NCBI GenBank assembly: GCA_944380605.1
Contig: CALWIA010000010.1
Location: forward strand, 62,001-126,000
Origin: an uncultured Lachnospiraceae bacterium
GTDB lineage: Bacteria; Bacillota; Clostridia; Lachnospirales; Lachnospiraceae
Length of the DNA: 64,000 nt
Direction: 5' to 3'
Made by a program: the position numbers and the translations under genes. This document shows positions 28,061 to 36,656 of the stretch, one piece after another. The notes below the pieces were generated by a model. It saw only the letters and a program-made list of their open reading frames with translations, did not search any database and was not told the DNA's origin. Positions within the stretch are counted from its first letter, which is position 1, and each line of letters starts with the position of its first letter.

Positions 28061-28764
28061 ACCTCACCTGCGTTTTCCTGGTTTTTCCGGATTTTCAGAA
28101 TTCCCTGATAGGCCGCCAGGGCCTCCGCGGCCTTTTTGGTGCGGCCGGAGCCCCGTCCGATTTCCTGCCCGCCCACTTTTACCAGCACCTCAAAGGTCTT
28201 GTTGTGGTCCGGTCCCTTTTCTCCGATGACCTCATAGGAAAGCGATTCCTCTCCCATGGCCTGGACCATCTCCTGTAAAATAGTCTTGCTATCATAAAAG
28301 AGCTGCTTGTGTTCAATGTCGTCCAGTACAAACCGGCAGACAAACTCTTTTGCGCTAGCAAAACCACCATCCAGATAAATCGCGCCGATCAGCGCCTCCA
28401 TGGCGTCGGATACCACGGAATTGCGGTGCCTTCCGCCGGTGGCCTCTTCTCCCCTTCCCAGCAGCAGGTACTCGCCCAGTTCCAGCTGGGAGGCGCAGAA
28501 CGCCAGCGTCGGTTCGCATACAATGCTGGCCCGTATTTTGGTCAGCTCGCCTTCCGGCTTTTTTTCATATTTATGAAACAAAAAATCGCTGGAAATCACT
28601 TCCAGCACCGCGTCACCCAGAAATTCCAGACGTTCATTGCAGTCGGATTTCTCCATTTTATGTTCATTGGCGTAAGAACTGTGCACCAGGGCCTGCCGCA
28701 GCAGTTCCGGCCGGCGGAAGGTGTATCCGGTTCTTGCCTCCAGTTCCCGATAGTCTCTGTTCAT
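28051..28764 (-). CDS. rnc: Ribonuclease III
   Basis: Double-strand RNA endonuclease processing rRNA and structured mRNAs. The 237-residue protein has the RNase III signature NERLEFLGDAVLEV near 43-56 with catalytic acidic residues, the second acidic group DAMEALIGAIYLDGG near 120, and a C-terminal dsRNA-binding domain ending GSGRTKKAAEALAAYQGI. GAAGGA lies upstream of the ATG. A large hairpin (28788-28830) separates it from acpP and may itself be an RNase III substrate or attenuator. Confidence 0.97.
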   Translation of the reverse strand: MNRDYRELEARTGYTFRRPELLRQALVHSSYANEHKMEKSDCNERLEFLGDAVLEVISSDFLFHKYEKKPEGELTKIRASIVCEPTLAFCASQLELGEYLLLGRGEEATGGRHRNSVVSDAMEALIGAIYLDGGFASAKEFVCRFVLDDIEHKQLFYDSKTILQEMVQAMGEESLSYEVIGEKGPDHNKTFEVLVKVGGQEIGRGSGRTKKAAEALAAYQGILKIRKNQENAGEVCT

Positions 28765-28787
28765 AGTTCCTTCTTTCTCATGAAAGG

Positions 28788-28830
28788 AAGCAGGCGCGGC
28801 GGCATTTCGGGCCGCGGCGCCCGCCTGCTT
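28788..28830. terminator. GC-rich hairpin between acpP and rnc
   Basis: AAGCAGGCG and CGCCTGCTT form the outer stem with further GC pairing inside around an ATTTCGG loop. On the minus strand the tail is TTCCTTTC, a weak T tract, so partial termination or RNA processing between acpP and rnc is likely. Confidence 0.5.
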
Positions 28831-28835
28831 TCTTT

Positions 28836-29060
28836 TTATGCGTTCCGGATCTGTTCCACAGCGTCTCCCACCGTCACAATGTGCTCGGCGGCTTCCTGCG
28901 GAATCTCGATGTCAAATTCCTCCTCGATTCCCATAATGATCTGGAAAATATCCAGAGAGTCCGCCCCCAGATCGTCCACAAACGTGGTGGACATGGTGAT
29001 GTCCTCCGGATCTACGTTGAGCACATCCGCGATGATTCTCTGAAGTTTTTCAAATTCCAT
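28836..29060 (-). CDS. acpP: Acyl carrier protein
   Basis: The 74-residue acidic carrier of growing fatty acyl chains. DLGADSLD near 30-37 contains the serine (about 35) that receives 4'-phosphopantetheine, and the following helix reads [25 protein letters not shown] precedes the ATG. It lies 38 bases after plsX. No fabD, fabG or fabF gene follows; the operon turns instead to rnc and smc. Confidence 0.97.
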   Translation of the reverse strand: MEFEKLQRIIADVLNVDPEDITMSTTFVDDLGADSLDIFQIIMGIEEEFDIEIPQEAAEHIVTVGDAVEQIRNA

Positions 29061-29098
29061 GGCAATACCCCTTCCTTCTTGCTGTTGCTGAATACGTT

Positions 29099-30118
29099 TT
29101 ATATTTTTTCGGAAGAGTCCTGGCTGACCTGCAGACTCTCCTGAATTTTCTCATTGATCTTCTGCTCCTGGAACGTCAGGCACTGCAGAATGGAGTTTTT
29201 CACTTCCAGTGCTTTGGAATTTCCGTGGGTCTTCACCACCAGCCCCTTCAGGCCCAGAAGCGGCGCGCCGCCGTACTGGCTGGCGTCAAAGGCTTTCAGA
29301 GTTTCCTTCAGCGCCGGCTTGACCAAAAGGGCGCCGATCTTGCTGCGGGTGCTGCGCATCATTCCCTGCTTCACCATGGAAATCAGAGTGGCGCCGACGC
29401 CTTCGTACAGTTTCAGAATCACGTTTCCCACAAAGGCCTCGCTGACAATCACGTCCGCGCCGCCGTGGGGAATCTCCCGGGCTTCAATGCTGCCGATAAA
29501 GTTGATGTCGCTGCAGGCCTTTAACAGCGGATAGGTTTCCTTTACCAGGGCATTGCCCTTTTCCTCTTCCGCGCCGATGTTGACAATAGCCACCCGGGGA
29601 CGGGAAATGCCTACCACGTGCTCCATATAGATGGAGCCCATCCGGGCGAACTGCACCAGGTGCGAAGGTCTGGCGTCCACGTTGGCTCCGCAGTCGATCA
29701 GCAGGGACACGCCCTTTTCCGTGGGAATCAGCGGCGCCAGCGGCGGCCGTTCCACGCCTTTGATCCGTCCTACGATTACCTGTCCGCCTACCAGTATGGC
29801 GCCGGAACTGCCGGCGGAGACAAAGGCGTCCGCCTCCTGCTTCCGGACCATATTCATGCCCACCACGATGGAGGAATCCTTCTTCTGGCGGATGGCGTGC
29901 ACCGGCGGTTCTCCCGTCTCAATCACCTCCGAGGCGTGCACCACGGAGATCCGATCCTTTGGATACTCCTTGCCTGCCAGTTCCCTCTGGATATCTTCCT
30001 GGCGTCCCACCAGAATCACATGTATCTGTTCTTTTTCCTTTACAGCCGCCACGGCTCCGGCAACCATCTCCGCCGGAGCGTAGTCGCCTCCCATGGCGTC
30101 CACTGCCACCTGTATCAT
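29099..30118 (-). CDS. plsX: Phosphate acyltransferase PlsX
   Basis: Converts acyl-ACP to acyl phosphate for the PlsY pathway, starting phospholipid synthesis. The 339-residue product has [16 protein letters not shown] at 4-19, ATGS-like [12 protein letters not shown] near 101 and [11 protein letters not shown] near 123. AAGGAG precedes the ATG, and a SigA promoter lies 50 bases upstream. In most Firmicutes plsX follows rpmF or fapR directly; here a cupin-MATE-GH127 cassette separates them. Confidence 0.97.
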   Translation of the reverse strand: MIQVAVDAMGGDYAPAEMVAGAVAAVKEKEQIHVILVGRQEDIQRELAGKEYPKDRISVVHASEVIETGEPPVHAIRQKKDSSIVVGMNMVRKQEADAFVSAGSSGAILVGGQVIVGRIKGVERPPLAPLIPTEKGVSLLIDCGANVDARPSHLVQFARMGSIYMEHVVGISRPRVAIVNIGAEEEKGNALVKETYPLLKACSDINFIGSIEAREIPHGGADVIVSEAFVGNVILKLYEGVGATLISMVKQGMMRSTRSKIGALLVKPALKETLKAFDASQYGGAPLLGLKGLVVKTHGNSKALEVKNSILQCLTFQEQKINEKIQESLQVSQDSSEKI

Positions 30119-30165
30119 GTCCTTATATGCTCCTTCCGGCCCATGCCCGTATAAATCTATTACCT

Positions 30166-30194
30166 AATATACTAGATATCGTTTTATAAATCAA
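30166..30194 (-). promoter_or_regulatory. SigA promoter of plsX
   Basis: TTGATT (30189-30194), 17 bases, TATATT (30166-30171). A near-palindrome, CTAGTATATTAG, covers the -10. It is not a clear match to the Bacillus FapR operator. Confidence 0.75.
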
Positions 30195-30247
30195 CTAGTT
30201 TCAAATAGGATAGGGGAAGTTTCCTCCCGCTGCCCGCCGGGCACACC

Positions 30248-30290
30248 AAAAAAGATCCCGGCCGGTTTCCAGACGAAACCAGCCGGGACC
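30248..30290 (-). terminator. Terminator after the cupin gene
   Basis: A 16-bp stem beginning GGTCCCGGC with two G-U pairs and a 6-base loop, followed by TTTTTT on the minus strand. Confidence 0.85.
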
Positions 30291-30329
30291 TTTTCGTTGT
30301 ATAAGGGGAGGGTACGGATTATATCCGTG

Positions 30330-31106
30330 TTACTGCTCTTTGCCGGGTTTGAATTTCTCCTCGTCGGTGAAGTGCTCAAACCAGATGTAGTATACTTCTT
30401 TTCCGGGATCGGAAACCAGGTCGTGGTCCGCGCCGGCGGGAATGAAGCTCCAGTCGCCCGCTTTCTGGGAAACGGTCTCCATCTCTCCTTTTTCCTTGTA
30501 GCCTACGCTCATGTGGAAATCGGAATTGCCCAGGCAGTAGTTCCACTGATGCACTGCCGGATGTCCTTTCTCTACCGTGCCTTCGCCGTTGGCTCTGGTG
30601 GTGCCTACCAGCACGCGGCCCATCCACTTCGGGCACAGGATCATGCGGGCTTCCGTATTGGGTCCCTTGCAGTCCTGAATGTACTGGGTGCACTCGCTGT
30701 GCAGACGGAAATAGGGCAGGCGGATATGCCATGCGTCATAGGCGGCCTTGTCCCACTGGTTCATTTCCACAACGTTGAAAACGAACTCCATCTCCTCTTT
30801 CGCCTTGATCTCGTAGGGTTCTTTATCCAGATAAGGAACGTAGAAGGCAACTTCCGTAATGGCATGGGTTCCGTCGCAGTCGATCAGTTCGCCTTCGCCC
30901 TTGCCGAAGAAGATCACAACGGTCTTGTCCGCGTACAGCTCCGGTTTTACGCTGCAGCCGGGCTTCAGGAAGCACTTGTAGCTTCTGATGCCGCCATCGT
31001 ATACGCCGGGAAGCAGTTCGGTTTTGGAAAAGCCGTTGTCGTCAAAGTGCTTTTCTACGTCTTCCGCTTTTACCACGTAAAAATTCTTGTCGTATTCCTT
31101 TTTCAT
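30330..31106 (-). CDS. Cupin-domain protein of unknown substrate
   Basis: A 258-residue bicupin-like protein, soluble, with no signal peptide. The C-terminal cupin shows HQWNYCLGNSDFHMSVGYKEKGE near 185-207 and AGDWSFIPAGADHDLVSD near 217, with His residues fit for a metal site. The N-terminal cupin is VVIFFGKGEGELIDCDG near 63. Cupin isomerases and epimerases of sugar acids are common near glycosidases, and a GH127 gene is nearby, but I cannot name the reaction. The ATG at 31104-31106 lies eight bases from AAGGAGG; the longer frame is less likely. Confidence 0.75.
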   Translation of the reverse strand: MKKEYDKNFYVVKAEDVEKHFDDNGFSKTELLPGVYDGGIRSYKCFLKPGCSVKPELYADKTVVIFFGKGEGELIDCDGTHAITEVAFYVPYLDKEPYEIKAKEEMEFVFNVVEMNQWDKAAYDAWHIRLPYFRLHSECTQYIQDCKGPNTEARMILCPKWMGRVLVGTTRANGEGTVEKGHPAVHQWNYCLGNSDFHMSVGYKEKGEMETVSQKAGDWSFIPAGADHDLVSDPGKEVYYIWFEHFTDEEKFKPGKEQ

Positions 31107-31204
31107 GTTTTCATCCTCCTTGGAGAAATTCATTTGCTGGTATCATAGTAACGGATTTCTCCCTATTTCTACACACACATTTTTGACAAAAAGGAGGACA
31201 ATTT

Positions 31205-32602
31205 TCACCTTTCGCCGTCCAAAGTTCCTCCGCGCCGCTGCTGCAGGTCCGCCTGCCGGCAGATTTCTTTCCAGTGGTCCGTGAAAAAATAGGCCAGCAT
31301 GCAGACCAGTCCGAAGAGATAGCTTATGGAAACGCTGAAGGAGACGTCGGTGCCGTCGAAAAACCGCACGATGATCCATCCGCAGGGAAGCCGCACCGCC
31401 CACAGCGTCAGCAGGTTCACCACCGTGGGAAACTGGATCACCCCCATGCCGTTGACAAAGTCAATCAGGGTGTTAAACACCGCGTATACCGCCAGAAACG
31501 GCAGGGTCAGCCAGGTGCAGTGCACCGCCAGGTCCAGCACCTTCGGGTCCTGGCTGAACAGCGCCAGCACCGGGCGGCAGCCCAGGGTCAGCGCCAGGCA
31601 GGCGCATCCCGGCACCAGCGCCGATACCCACAGAAGCTGCCGGCAGCCTTTTTTCAGATACACATAGTTGCCGGCCCCGTGATTCTGGCCGGCAAAAGTG
31701 GTGGAGGCGGAAGCCAGAGCCATAATGGCGATGTTGGCGATGCCGGTGAGCTTGCCGCTGATGGCCGCCGCCGCAATAAAGGCGGAACCCTGCAGATTCA
31801 CCAGCACCTGCATCAGGATGTGTCCTACGGAATAGATAGAGCTGTTCAGTCCCAGCGGCAGCCCGATTTTCAGAATCGAAAGCAGGATCCCTCGGTTCAT
31901 CCGTCTGGGAAGAACGGAAAATTCCAGTTCCGGGTAGTGCTTCCGGATATAAAAAATGCTGAAAAACCAGGAACTGAACATGGCGATGGCGGTGGCCAGG
32001 GCCGCTCCGGCGGTGTCCATGCCGAAACCGGCCACAAACAGCAGGTCCAGCACGATGTTGACCACGCAGGAAATCATCAGAAACAGCAGGGAAGCACGGC
32101 TGTCCCCCAGCCCCCGCAGTATGCCGGCGTTCATATTGTATCCCATGTTGCCAAGCGTTCCCCAGAAAACAAACCGGATGTAGTCGGCAGCCAGGCCGCT
32201 GGCTTCTTCCGGCACCTGCATAAACTGCAGGATCACCGGTCCCAAAAACTGTCCCAGAACCGTCAGGGGCACGCCGCAGAGGAAGAGAAAACACGTCGCC
32301 GTGGCGATCACCTCCGCCAGCCCTTTTGTATCCCCTCTTCCCATGTACTGGGACACCAGAATGGACACGCCGGTGCCCAGGCCCAGAAACACGCACAGCA
32401 GGATTTCCACCGGCTGGGTGCTGGTGCCCACCGCAGCCAGGGAAACCGAGCCGCAGAAATTGCCGATTACCAGGGTGTCCACCATGCCGTACAGCTGCTG
32501 CAGCACGTTTCCCAGGCAGATGGGAAGGGCGAACAGAAATACGTTTTTCATAATGGGTCCCCGGGTCATATCAATGGTTTTTACCGCTGCCGCAGTCTTC
32601 AT
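31205..32602 (-). CDS. MATE-family efflux transporter
   Basis: A 465-residue protein with twelve hydrophobic segments, arranged as two six-helix halves. The start MTRGPIMKNVFLFALPICLGNVLQQLYGMVDTLVIGNFCG is typical of the DinF/NorM-like branch, including the ALPI-x-QLY motif and the second-half equivalent IGLPLGLNSSIYSVGH. MATE proteins export drugs or metabolites using Na+ or H+ gradients; the substrate cannot be predicted. It lies 26 bases after GH127 and 98 bases before the cupin gene. Confidence 0.9.
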   Translation of the reverse strand: MKTAAAVKTIDMTRGPIMKNVFLFALPICLGNVLQQLYGMVDTLVIGNFCGSVSLAAVGTSTQPVEILLCVFLGLGTGVSILVSQYMGRGDTKGLAEVIATATCFLFLCGVPLTVLGQFLGPVILQFMQVPEEASGLAADYIRFVFWGTLGNMGYNMNAGILRGLGDSRASLLFLMISCVVNIVLDLLFVAGFGMDTAGAALATAIAMFSSWFFSIFYIRKHYPELEFSVLPRRMNRGILLSILKIGLPLGLNSSIYSVGHILMQVLVNLQGSAFIAAAAISGKLTGIANIAIMALASASTTFAGQNHGAGNYVYLKKGCRQLLWVSALVPGCACLALTLGCRPVLALFSQDPKVLDLAVHCTWLTLPFLAVYAVFNTLIDFVNGMGVIQFPTVVNLLTLWAVRLPCGWIIVRFFDGTDVSFSVSISYLFGLVCMLAYFFTDHWKEICRQADLQQRRGGTLDGER

Positions 32603-32628
32603 GTCTCATCCCTCTTGTCTTCTTATTG

Positions 32629-34563
32629 TCAGCTTCTGCGCACCCAGACCGTCATTTCTCCCTCTTCCCGGTTGGCCCAGGCATAATAGGGAATCCAGAG
32701 CAGCTCCTGCTCTTGGAAGATTTCGCCGTCCCAGTCACGGTACAGTTCCTCGCCCTCCCGGCAGATTCTCCTTCCCAGCGCCCGGATCCCGATCATTCCG
32801 GCGGCCAGATCGTCTCTGCGTATTTCCGTAAGGGGCGCGTCCGCAGCCATTTCCAGGCCGTGCAGATCGTTTCCGTTGTCCGCCTCTTCCAGGCAGTACA
32901 CCACTGGCCCCCGCATCACCGCGATTTTCCCGATGGCGCTTCGCACCTGCGGGTCCGCCCGCACCACCCGGGGCGGCATCTCCATGGAGATCCGGACTTG
33001 GTGGGTCCCCTTCCAGCTTCTCTTTAGCTTCCAGTACCCCTTTTCCACGGTACCTTCCGCCTCTTTCCCGTCTATGGACACCCGGAAGCCGCGGCACCAG
33101 GCAGGCACGTGCAGAGCCAGGGTCCATTCCCGGTCAGAGCCGCTTTCCACCTGCAGACAGGGATCCCCCTTCCAGGGATAGCGGCTTTCCATTTCCACCC
33201 GGGTATCTTCTGCCGCCTGCTTCACTTCTGCCCGGCTTCCGATATACAGATGGACAAACAGCTGCCCTTCCCGTTCCATATAGATATAGTCTCCCACCGA
33301 TTCCATCAGCCGGGCCAGGTTGGGCGGGCAGCAGGCGCAGGCAAACCAGGCCTGCCGGCGGGTCTTGGCATGGCGCAATTCCTGTACCTTCCGGTTCCGC
33401 TCCGGATACGCCTCCAGGGGATTGACGTAGAAAAACTTCGTGCCGTCCAGGGACATGCCGCTTAAAATCCCGTTGTACAGCACCTTTTCCAGCACATCCG
33501 CATATCTTCCGTCGGGGTCCATCCGAAGCATCCGTCTGGCAAAAAAGGCCAGGCCCACCGACGCGCAGGTTTCGCCGTAGACCAGGTCCGGCGGCAGGTC
33601 ATAGTCCATGGTAAAGGATTCCCCGTAAGCGGAAGACCCGATGGCTCCGGTCAGGTACATCCGTTTCTGCGTGACGCTGTCCCACAGGGTCCGGCAGGCC
33701 TGATACAGCGAATCGTCTCCGGTCAGCCGGGCCGCGTCCGCCATGCCGGAATACAGGTACACCGCCCGCACCGCGTGGCCCACCGCGTCCTTCTGTTCCC
33801 GGACAGGAGCCGCAGCCTGGTAATAGCCGAACCGGAACGGACTGTCCTTCCACGGGTATTCCCTTCCCTGCCTTCTGGCCTCTTCCGCGAAAAAGCAGGG
33901 CTGCTTTCCCCGTTCTTCTATAAAATACCGGGCCAGCCGCAGATATTTGGGATCCGGCTCCATCTCGTACAGCCGAAGCAGAGCCATTTCGATGATCTCA
34001 TGACCCGGATAGCCGTGCAGCTTTCCTTCTTCCGGCCCGAATACCTGATCGATATAGTCCACAAACCGCGTCATGGCCTGAAGCAGCCGGTCTTTTCCCG
34101 TGGCCTGGGCATAGGCAATGGCGGCTTCCAGCAGATGGCCGGCGCAGTACAGTTCATGATTGCTGGTTACATCGGTCCAACGCTTTTCCAGCCCGTTTAT
34201 GGTGTAATAGGTGCCGATGTAGCCATCCGGCTGCTGGGTCTGCAGAATCAGATCGATCAGCTGATCCGCCCGGGCTTCCAGTTCCGGATCCGGATGCTGT
34301 CTTAAGGAATACGCCGCCGCCTCGATCCATTTGGCCGCGTCGCTGTCCTGAAACACAAAGCCCTGAAATTCTCCCGTTTCCAATCCCGCCGCAATCCGGA
34401 AGTTCTGGACGCAGTGACTGGGTTCAGCCCCCGGAATCTCGTCGTGCAGCGCCTTCCACTGATACGGAAGCATCCGTGTCCGGACGGTCTCCATCACCGG
34501 GCTGAAAAACGTATCGCTGACGGAAACGCCGGTCACCGGGTCACAGAATAACGCAGGATTCAT
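32629..34563 (-). CDS. GH127 beta-L-arabinofuranosidase-like glycosidase
   Basis: A 644-residue cytoplasmic protein (no signal peptide) of the DUF1680/GH127 family, which removes beta-L-arabinofuranose from plant glycans. The catalytic layout matches HypBA1: Glu331 and Cys333 in YGETCASVG, and Cys411/412 in CACCPPN, which hold zinc and the nucleophilic cysteine. Length is close to the 658 residues of HypBA1. An intracellular enzyme would act on imported short arabino-oligosaccharides. AAAGGAGG precedes the ATG. A strong terminator lies only about 25 bases upstream, so its promoter is unclear. Confidence 0.9.
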   Translation of the reverse strand: MNPALFCDPVTGVSVSDTFFSPVMETVRTRMLPYQWKALHDEIPGAEPSHCVQNFRIAAGLETGEFQGFVFQDSDAAKWIEAAAYSLRQHPDPELEARADQLIDLILQTQQPDGYIGTYYTINGLEKRWTDVTSNHELYCAGHLLEAAIAYAQATGKDRLLQAMTRFVDYIDQVFGPEEGKLHGYPGHEIIEMALLRLYEMEPDPKYLRLARYFIEERGKQPCFFAEEARRQGREYPWKDSPFRFGYYQAAAPVREQKDAVGHAVRAVYLYSGMADAARLTGDDSLYQACRTLWDSVTQKRMYLTGAIGSSAYGESFTMDYDLPPDLVYGETCASVGLAFFARRMLRMDPDGRYADVLEKVLYNGILSGMSLDGTKFFYVNPLEAYPERNRKVQELRHAKTRRQAWFACACCPPNLARLMESVGDYIYMEREGQLFVHLYIGSRAEVKQAAEDTRVEMESRYPWKGDPCLQVESGSDREWTLALHVPAWCRGFRVSIDGKEAEGTVEKGYWKLKRSWKGTHQVRISMEMPPRVVRADPQVRSAIGKIAVMRGPVVYCLEEADNGNDLHGLEMAADAPLTEIRRDDLAAGMIGIRALGRRICREGEELYRDWDGEIFQEQELLWIPYYAWANREEGEMTVWVRRS

Positions 34564-34586
34564 CTGCCGTGCCTCCTTTTTCTGCC

Positions 34587-34623
34587 AAAAAAGACCGATG
34601 GAACCTAAACTCCATCGGTCTTT
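34587..34623 (-). terminator. Terminator after rpmF
   Basis: AAAGACCGATGGA and TCCATCGGTCTTT form a 13-bp perfect stem with an 8-base loop, followed by T6 on the minus strand. Confidence 0.9.
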
Positions 34624-34636
34624 CTATCATACATCA

Positions 34637-34819
34637 TCAGTCCTCAACCTTGACGATCTCGCGCTTGTTGTAAGATCCGCAGGCCTTGCATACTCTGTGA
34701 GGCATCATCAGCGCGCCGCATTTGCTGCACTTTACCAGATTCATCGCGCTCATTTTCCAGTTGGCTCTGCGCTTGTCTCTTCTGGCTTTGGAAGATTTAT
34801 TCTTCGGGCAGATAGACAT
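34637..34819 (-). CDS. rpmF: 50S ribosomal protein L32
   Basis: A 60-residue zinc-ribbon ribosomal protein, starting MSICPKNKSSKARRDKRRANW. CSKCG and CKACG form the zinc site, so it is the zinc-containing form. The ATG follows GGAGGTGT three bases after the DUF177 stop, a conserved arrangement in Bacteria. The terminator at 34587-34623 ends this transcript. Confidence 0.97.
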   Translation of the reverse strand: MSICPKNKSSKARRDKRRANWKMSAMNLVKCSKCGALMMPHRVCKACGSYNKREIVKVED

Positions 34820-34822
34820 GGT

Positions 34823-35350
34823 TTACACCTCCTTAAACTGTTTGAAAATATCCTGGATCACAGACATTCTGGGGTCAGGTGAACTCCTGTCGCAGCCGCA
34901 TGTCTCATAATTGAGATTCGCCCCACATCTATTGCAGATTCCTCTGCAGTCTTCCCTGCACAGAACCTTCATAGGCAGGTTCAGCAGCAATTCACTGCGG
35001 ACGAACTGGTCAACATCCAGATTATAACCCTGCAGATAGGACTGCTCATTCAGATCCGCGATCCGTTCTTCTTCGGTCATGTTCATATCCAGTACCGATT
35101 CCAGCGGAATCGAAAAGGGAACTTTTACCGGCTCCAGACACCGGCTGCAGGGAATCATCAGGGCCAGTTCCGCCCTTCCGCTCACATGCAGCACCCGATT
35201 GCTGGCGTGCTCGATATGAAGAATCACCGGCCGAACGTCCACCGCTTCATATACGCCTTCCGGCATATCGAAACAGCTTTCCTCCAGCTGCACCGAATAA
35301 TCCTTTGCTTTTCCCTCTCTGGTAAGCAGTTCTGTCAGATTGATGCGCAT
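34823..35350 (-). CDS. DUF177 (YceD) family protein
   Basis: A 175-residue protein of the YceD family, nearly always encoded before rpmF and implicated in 23S rRNA accumulation. It shows MIPCSRCLEPVKVPF near 92 and a C-terminal pair CREDCRGICNRCG near 137-149, likely a zinc site. No membrane segments. AGGAGA lies upstream of the ATG, and the leader is only about 20 bases from the predicted start site. The gene has a perfect-consensus promoter wrapped in a palindrome. Confidence 0.88.
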   Translation of the reverse strand: MRINLTELLTREGKAKDYSVQLEESCFDMPEGVYEAVDVRPVILHIEHASNRVLHVSGRAELALMIPCSRCLEPVKVPFSIPLESVLDMNMTEEERIADLNEQSYLQGYNLDVDQFVRSELLLNLPMKVLCREDCRGICNRCGANLNYETCGCDRSSPDPRMSVIQDIFKQFKEV

Positions 35351-35364
35351 ACAGTCTCCTGATA

Positions 35365-35405
35365 CACACCTATGCTATTATACATAGGTGTGCCTGGTTT
35401 GTCAA
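35365..35405 (-). promoter_or_regulatory. Consensus promoter and operator-like palindrome
   Basis: TTGACA (35400-35405), 17 bases and TATAAT (35377-35382) match SigA consensus fully. CACACCTATG (35365-35374) and CATAGGTGTG (35383-35392) are perfect 10-bp arms on either side of the -10. Transcription should start inside the palindrome, so it is best read as a DNA operator for an unknown repressor. Confidence 0.85.
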
Positions 35406-35435
35406 CCAGATATTTCATAATGTTGATCGGGTTTC

Positions 35436-36632
35436 TTACTGTACCAGAGCCAGCGTCTCCCGGGCAATGGCCAGTTCTTCGTTGGTGGGAATCAGCATCA
35501 CCTTCACCTTGGAATCCGGCGCGGAAATCATGGTGCGCTTTCCTCTCACGTCGTTGGCCTCGTCGTCGATCTTGACGCCCAGATAGCCCAGATACTCGCA
35601 GACCGCTTTTCTGGTCACCTTGTCGTTCTCGCCTACGCCGGCGGTAAAGGCAATGGCGTCCACGCCGTTCATGGCTGCCGTATAGGCGCCGATGTATTTG
35701 GCTACCCGGTATACAAAGGCGTCCATGGCCACTTCCGCCAGGTGGTTGCCTTCGTTCTTGGCCTTTTCAATATCGCGGAAGTCGCTGGAAATGCCGCCGC
35801 TCATGCCCAGAACACCGGACTTCTTGTTGAGGATGTTCAGCACTTCGTTGACGTCCTTGCCTTCCTTATTGCAGATAAACTGCACCACTGCCGGGTCGAT
35901 GTCGCCGCTTCTGGTGCCCATGATCAGGCCTTCCAGAGGAGTCAGACCCATGCTGGTATCCACGCACTTGCCGCCAATGGAAGCGGAAACGCTGGCGCCG
36001 TTGCCCAGGTGGCAGACGATAACTTTGGCCTTTTCCGGATCCAGCTGGCCGAACTTAATGGCTTCGCCGGAAACGAACATATGGCTGGTGCCGTGGAAGC
36101 CGTAGCGGCGGATGCTGTATTTTTCAAAGTATTCGTGAGGAATCGCGTACAGATACGCCTTTTCCGGCATGGCCATGCCGAAAGCCGTATCAAATACCGC
36201 TACGTTGGGCGTGCCGGGCATGGCCTCTTCGCAGGCCTCGATGCCCATAAGGTTGGCGGGATTGTGCAGCGGTCCCAGATCGAAGCATTCCCGGATGACC
36301 CGCTTCACGTCATCGTTGACAATAATGGAATCGCTGTATACCGTGCCGGCGTGCAGAACCCGATGGCCCACCGCGGAAATCTCACTGGTATCCCGGATTA
36401 CTCCGTATTCCGGATCCACCAGCGCGTCCATAACCATCTGAATGGCCACCGTATGGCTGGGCATGGCCTTTTCCACTACATATTTGTCCTTGCCTTCCGC
36501 CTGGTGGGTCAGCTTGGAGCCTTCGATGCCAATACGCTCGCACAGGCCCTTGGCGATCACCCCTTCGTGCTCCATGTCAATCAGCTGGTATTTCAGCGAA
36601 GAGCTTCCGCAGTTGATTACTAAAATTTTCAT
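35436..36632 (-). CDS. ackA: Acetate kinase
   Basis: Makes ATP and acetate from acetyl phosphate. The 398-residue protein has VINCGSSSLKYQ at 4-15, HRVLHAG near 89, FDTAFG near 145, HLGNGASVSA near 206 and GLTPLEGLIMGTRSGDIDP near 224. Length is standard. It follows pduL by 24 bases, so the pair PduL-AckA would convert acetyl-CoA to acetate with ATP gain. GGAGAAGG precedes the ATG. Confidence 0.98.
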   Translation of the reverse strand: MKILVINCGSSSLKYQLIDMEHEGVIAKGLCERIGIEGSKLTHQAEGKDKYVVEKAMPSHTVAIQMVMDALVDPEYGVIRDTSEISAVGHRVLHAGTVYSDSIIVNDDVKRVIRECFDLGPLHNPANLMGIEACEEAMPGTPNVAVFDTAFGMAMPEKAYLYAIPHEYFEKYSIRRYGFHGTSHMFVSGEAIKFGQLDPEKAKVIVCHLGNGASVSASIGGKCVDTSMGLTPLEGLIMGTRSGDIDPAVVQFICNKEGKDVNEVLNILNKKSGVLGMSGGISSDFRDIEKAKNEGNHLAEVAMDAFVYRVAKYIGAYTAAMNGVDAIAFTAGVGENDKVTRKAVCEYLGYLGVKIDDEANDVRGKRTMISAPDSKVKVMLIPTNEELAIARETLALVQ

Positions 36633-36656
36633 GGCAATCCTTCTCCTTTATTTCTC

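Noticed and set aside
30160-30200. FapR operator at plsX
   Set aside because: The near-palindrome over the -10 does not match the known FapR consensus closely enough.
31274-32686. 470-residue frame opposite the MATE gene
   Set aside because: Antisense shadow, rich in Gln, His and Arg, without ribosome-binding site.
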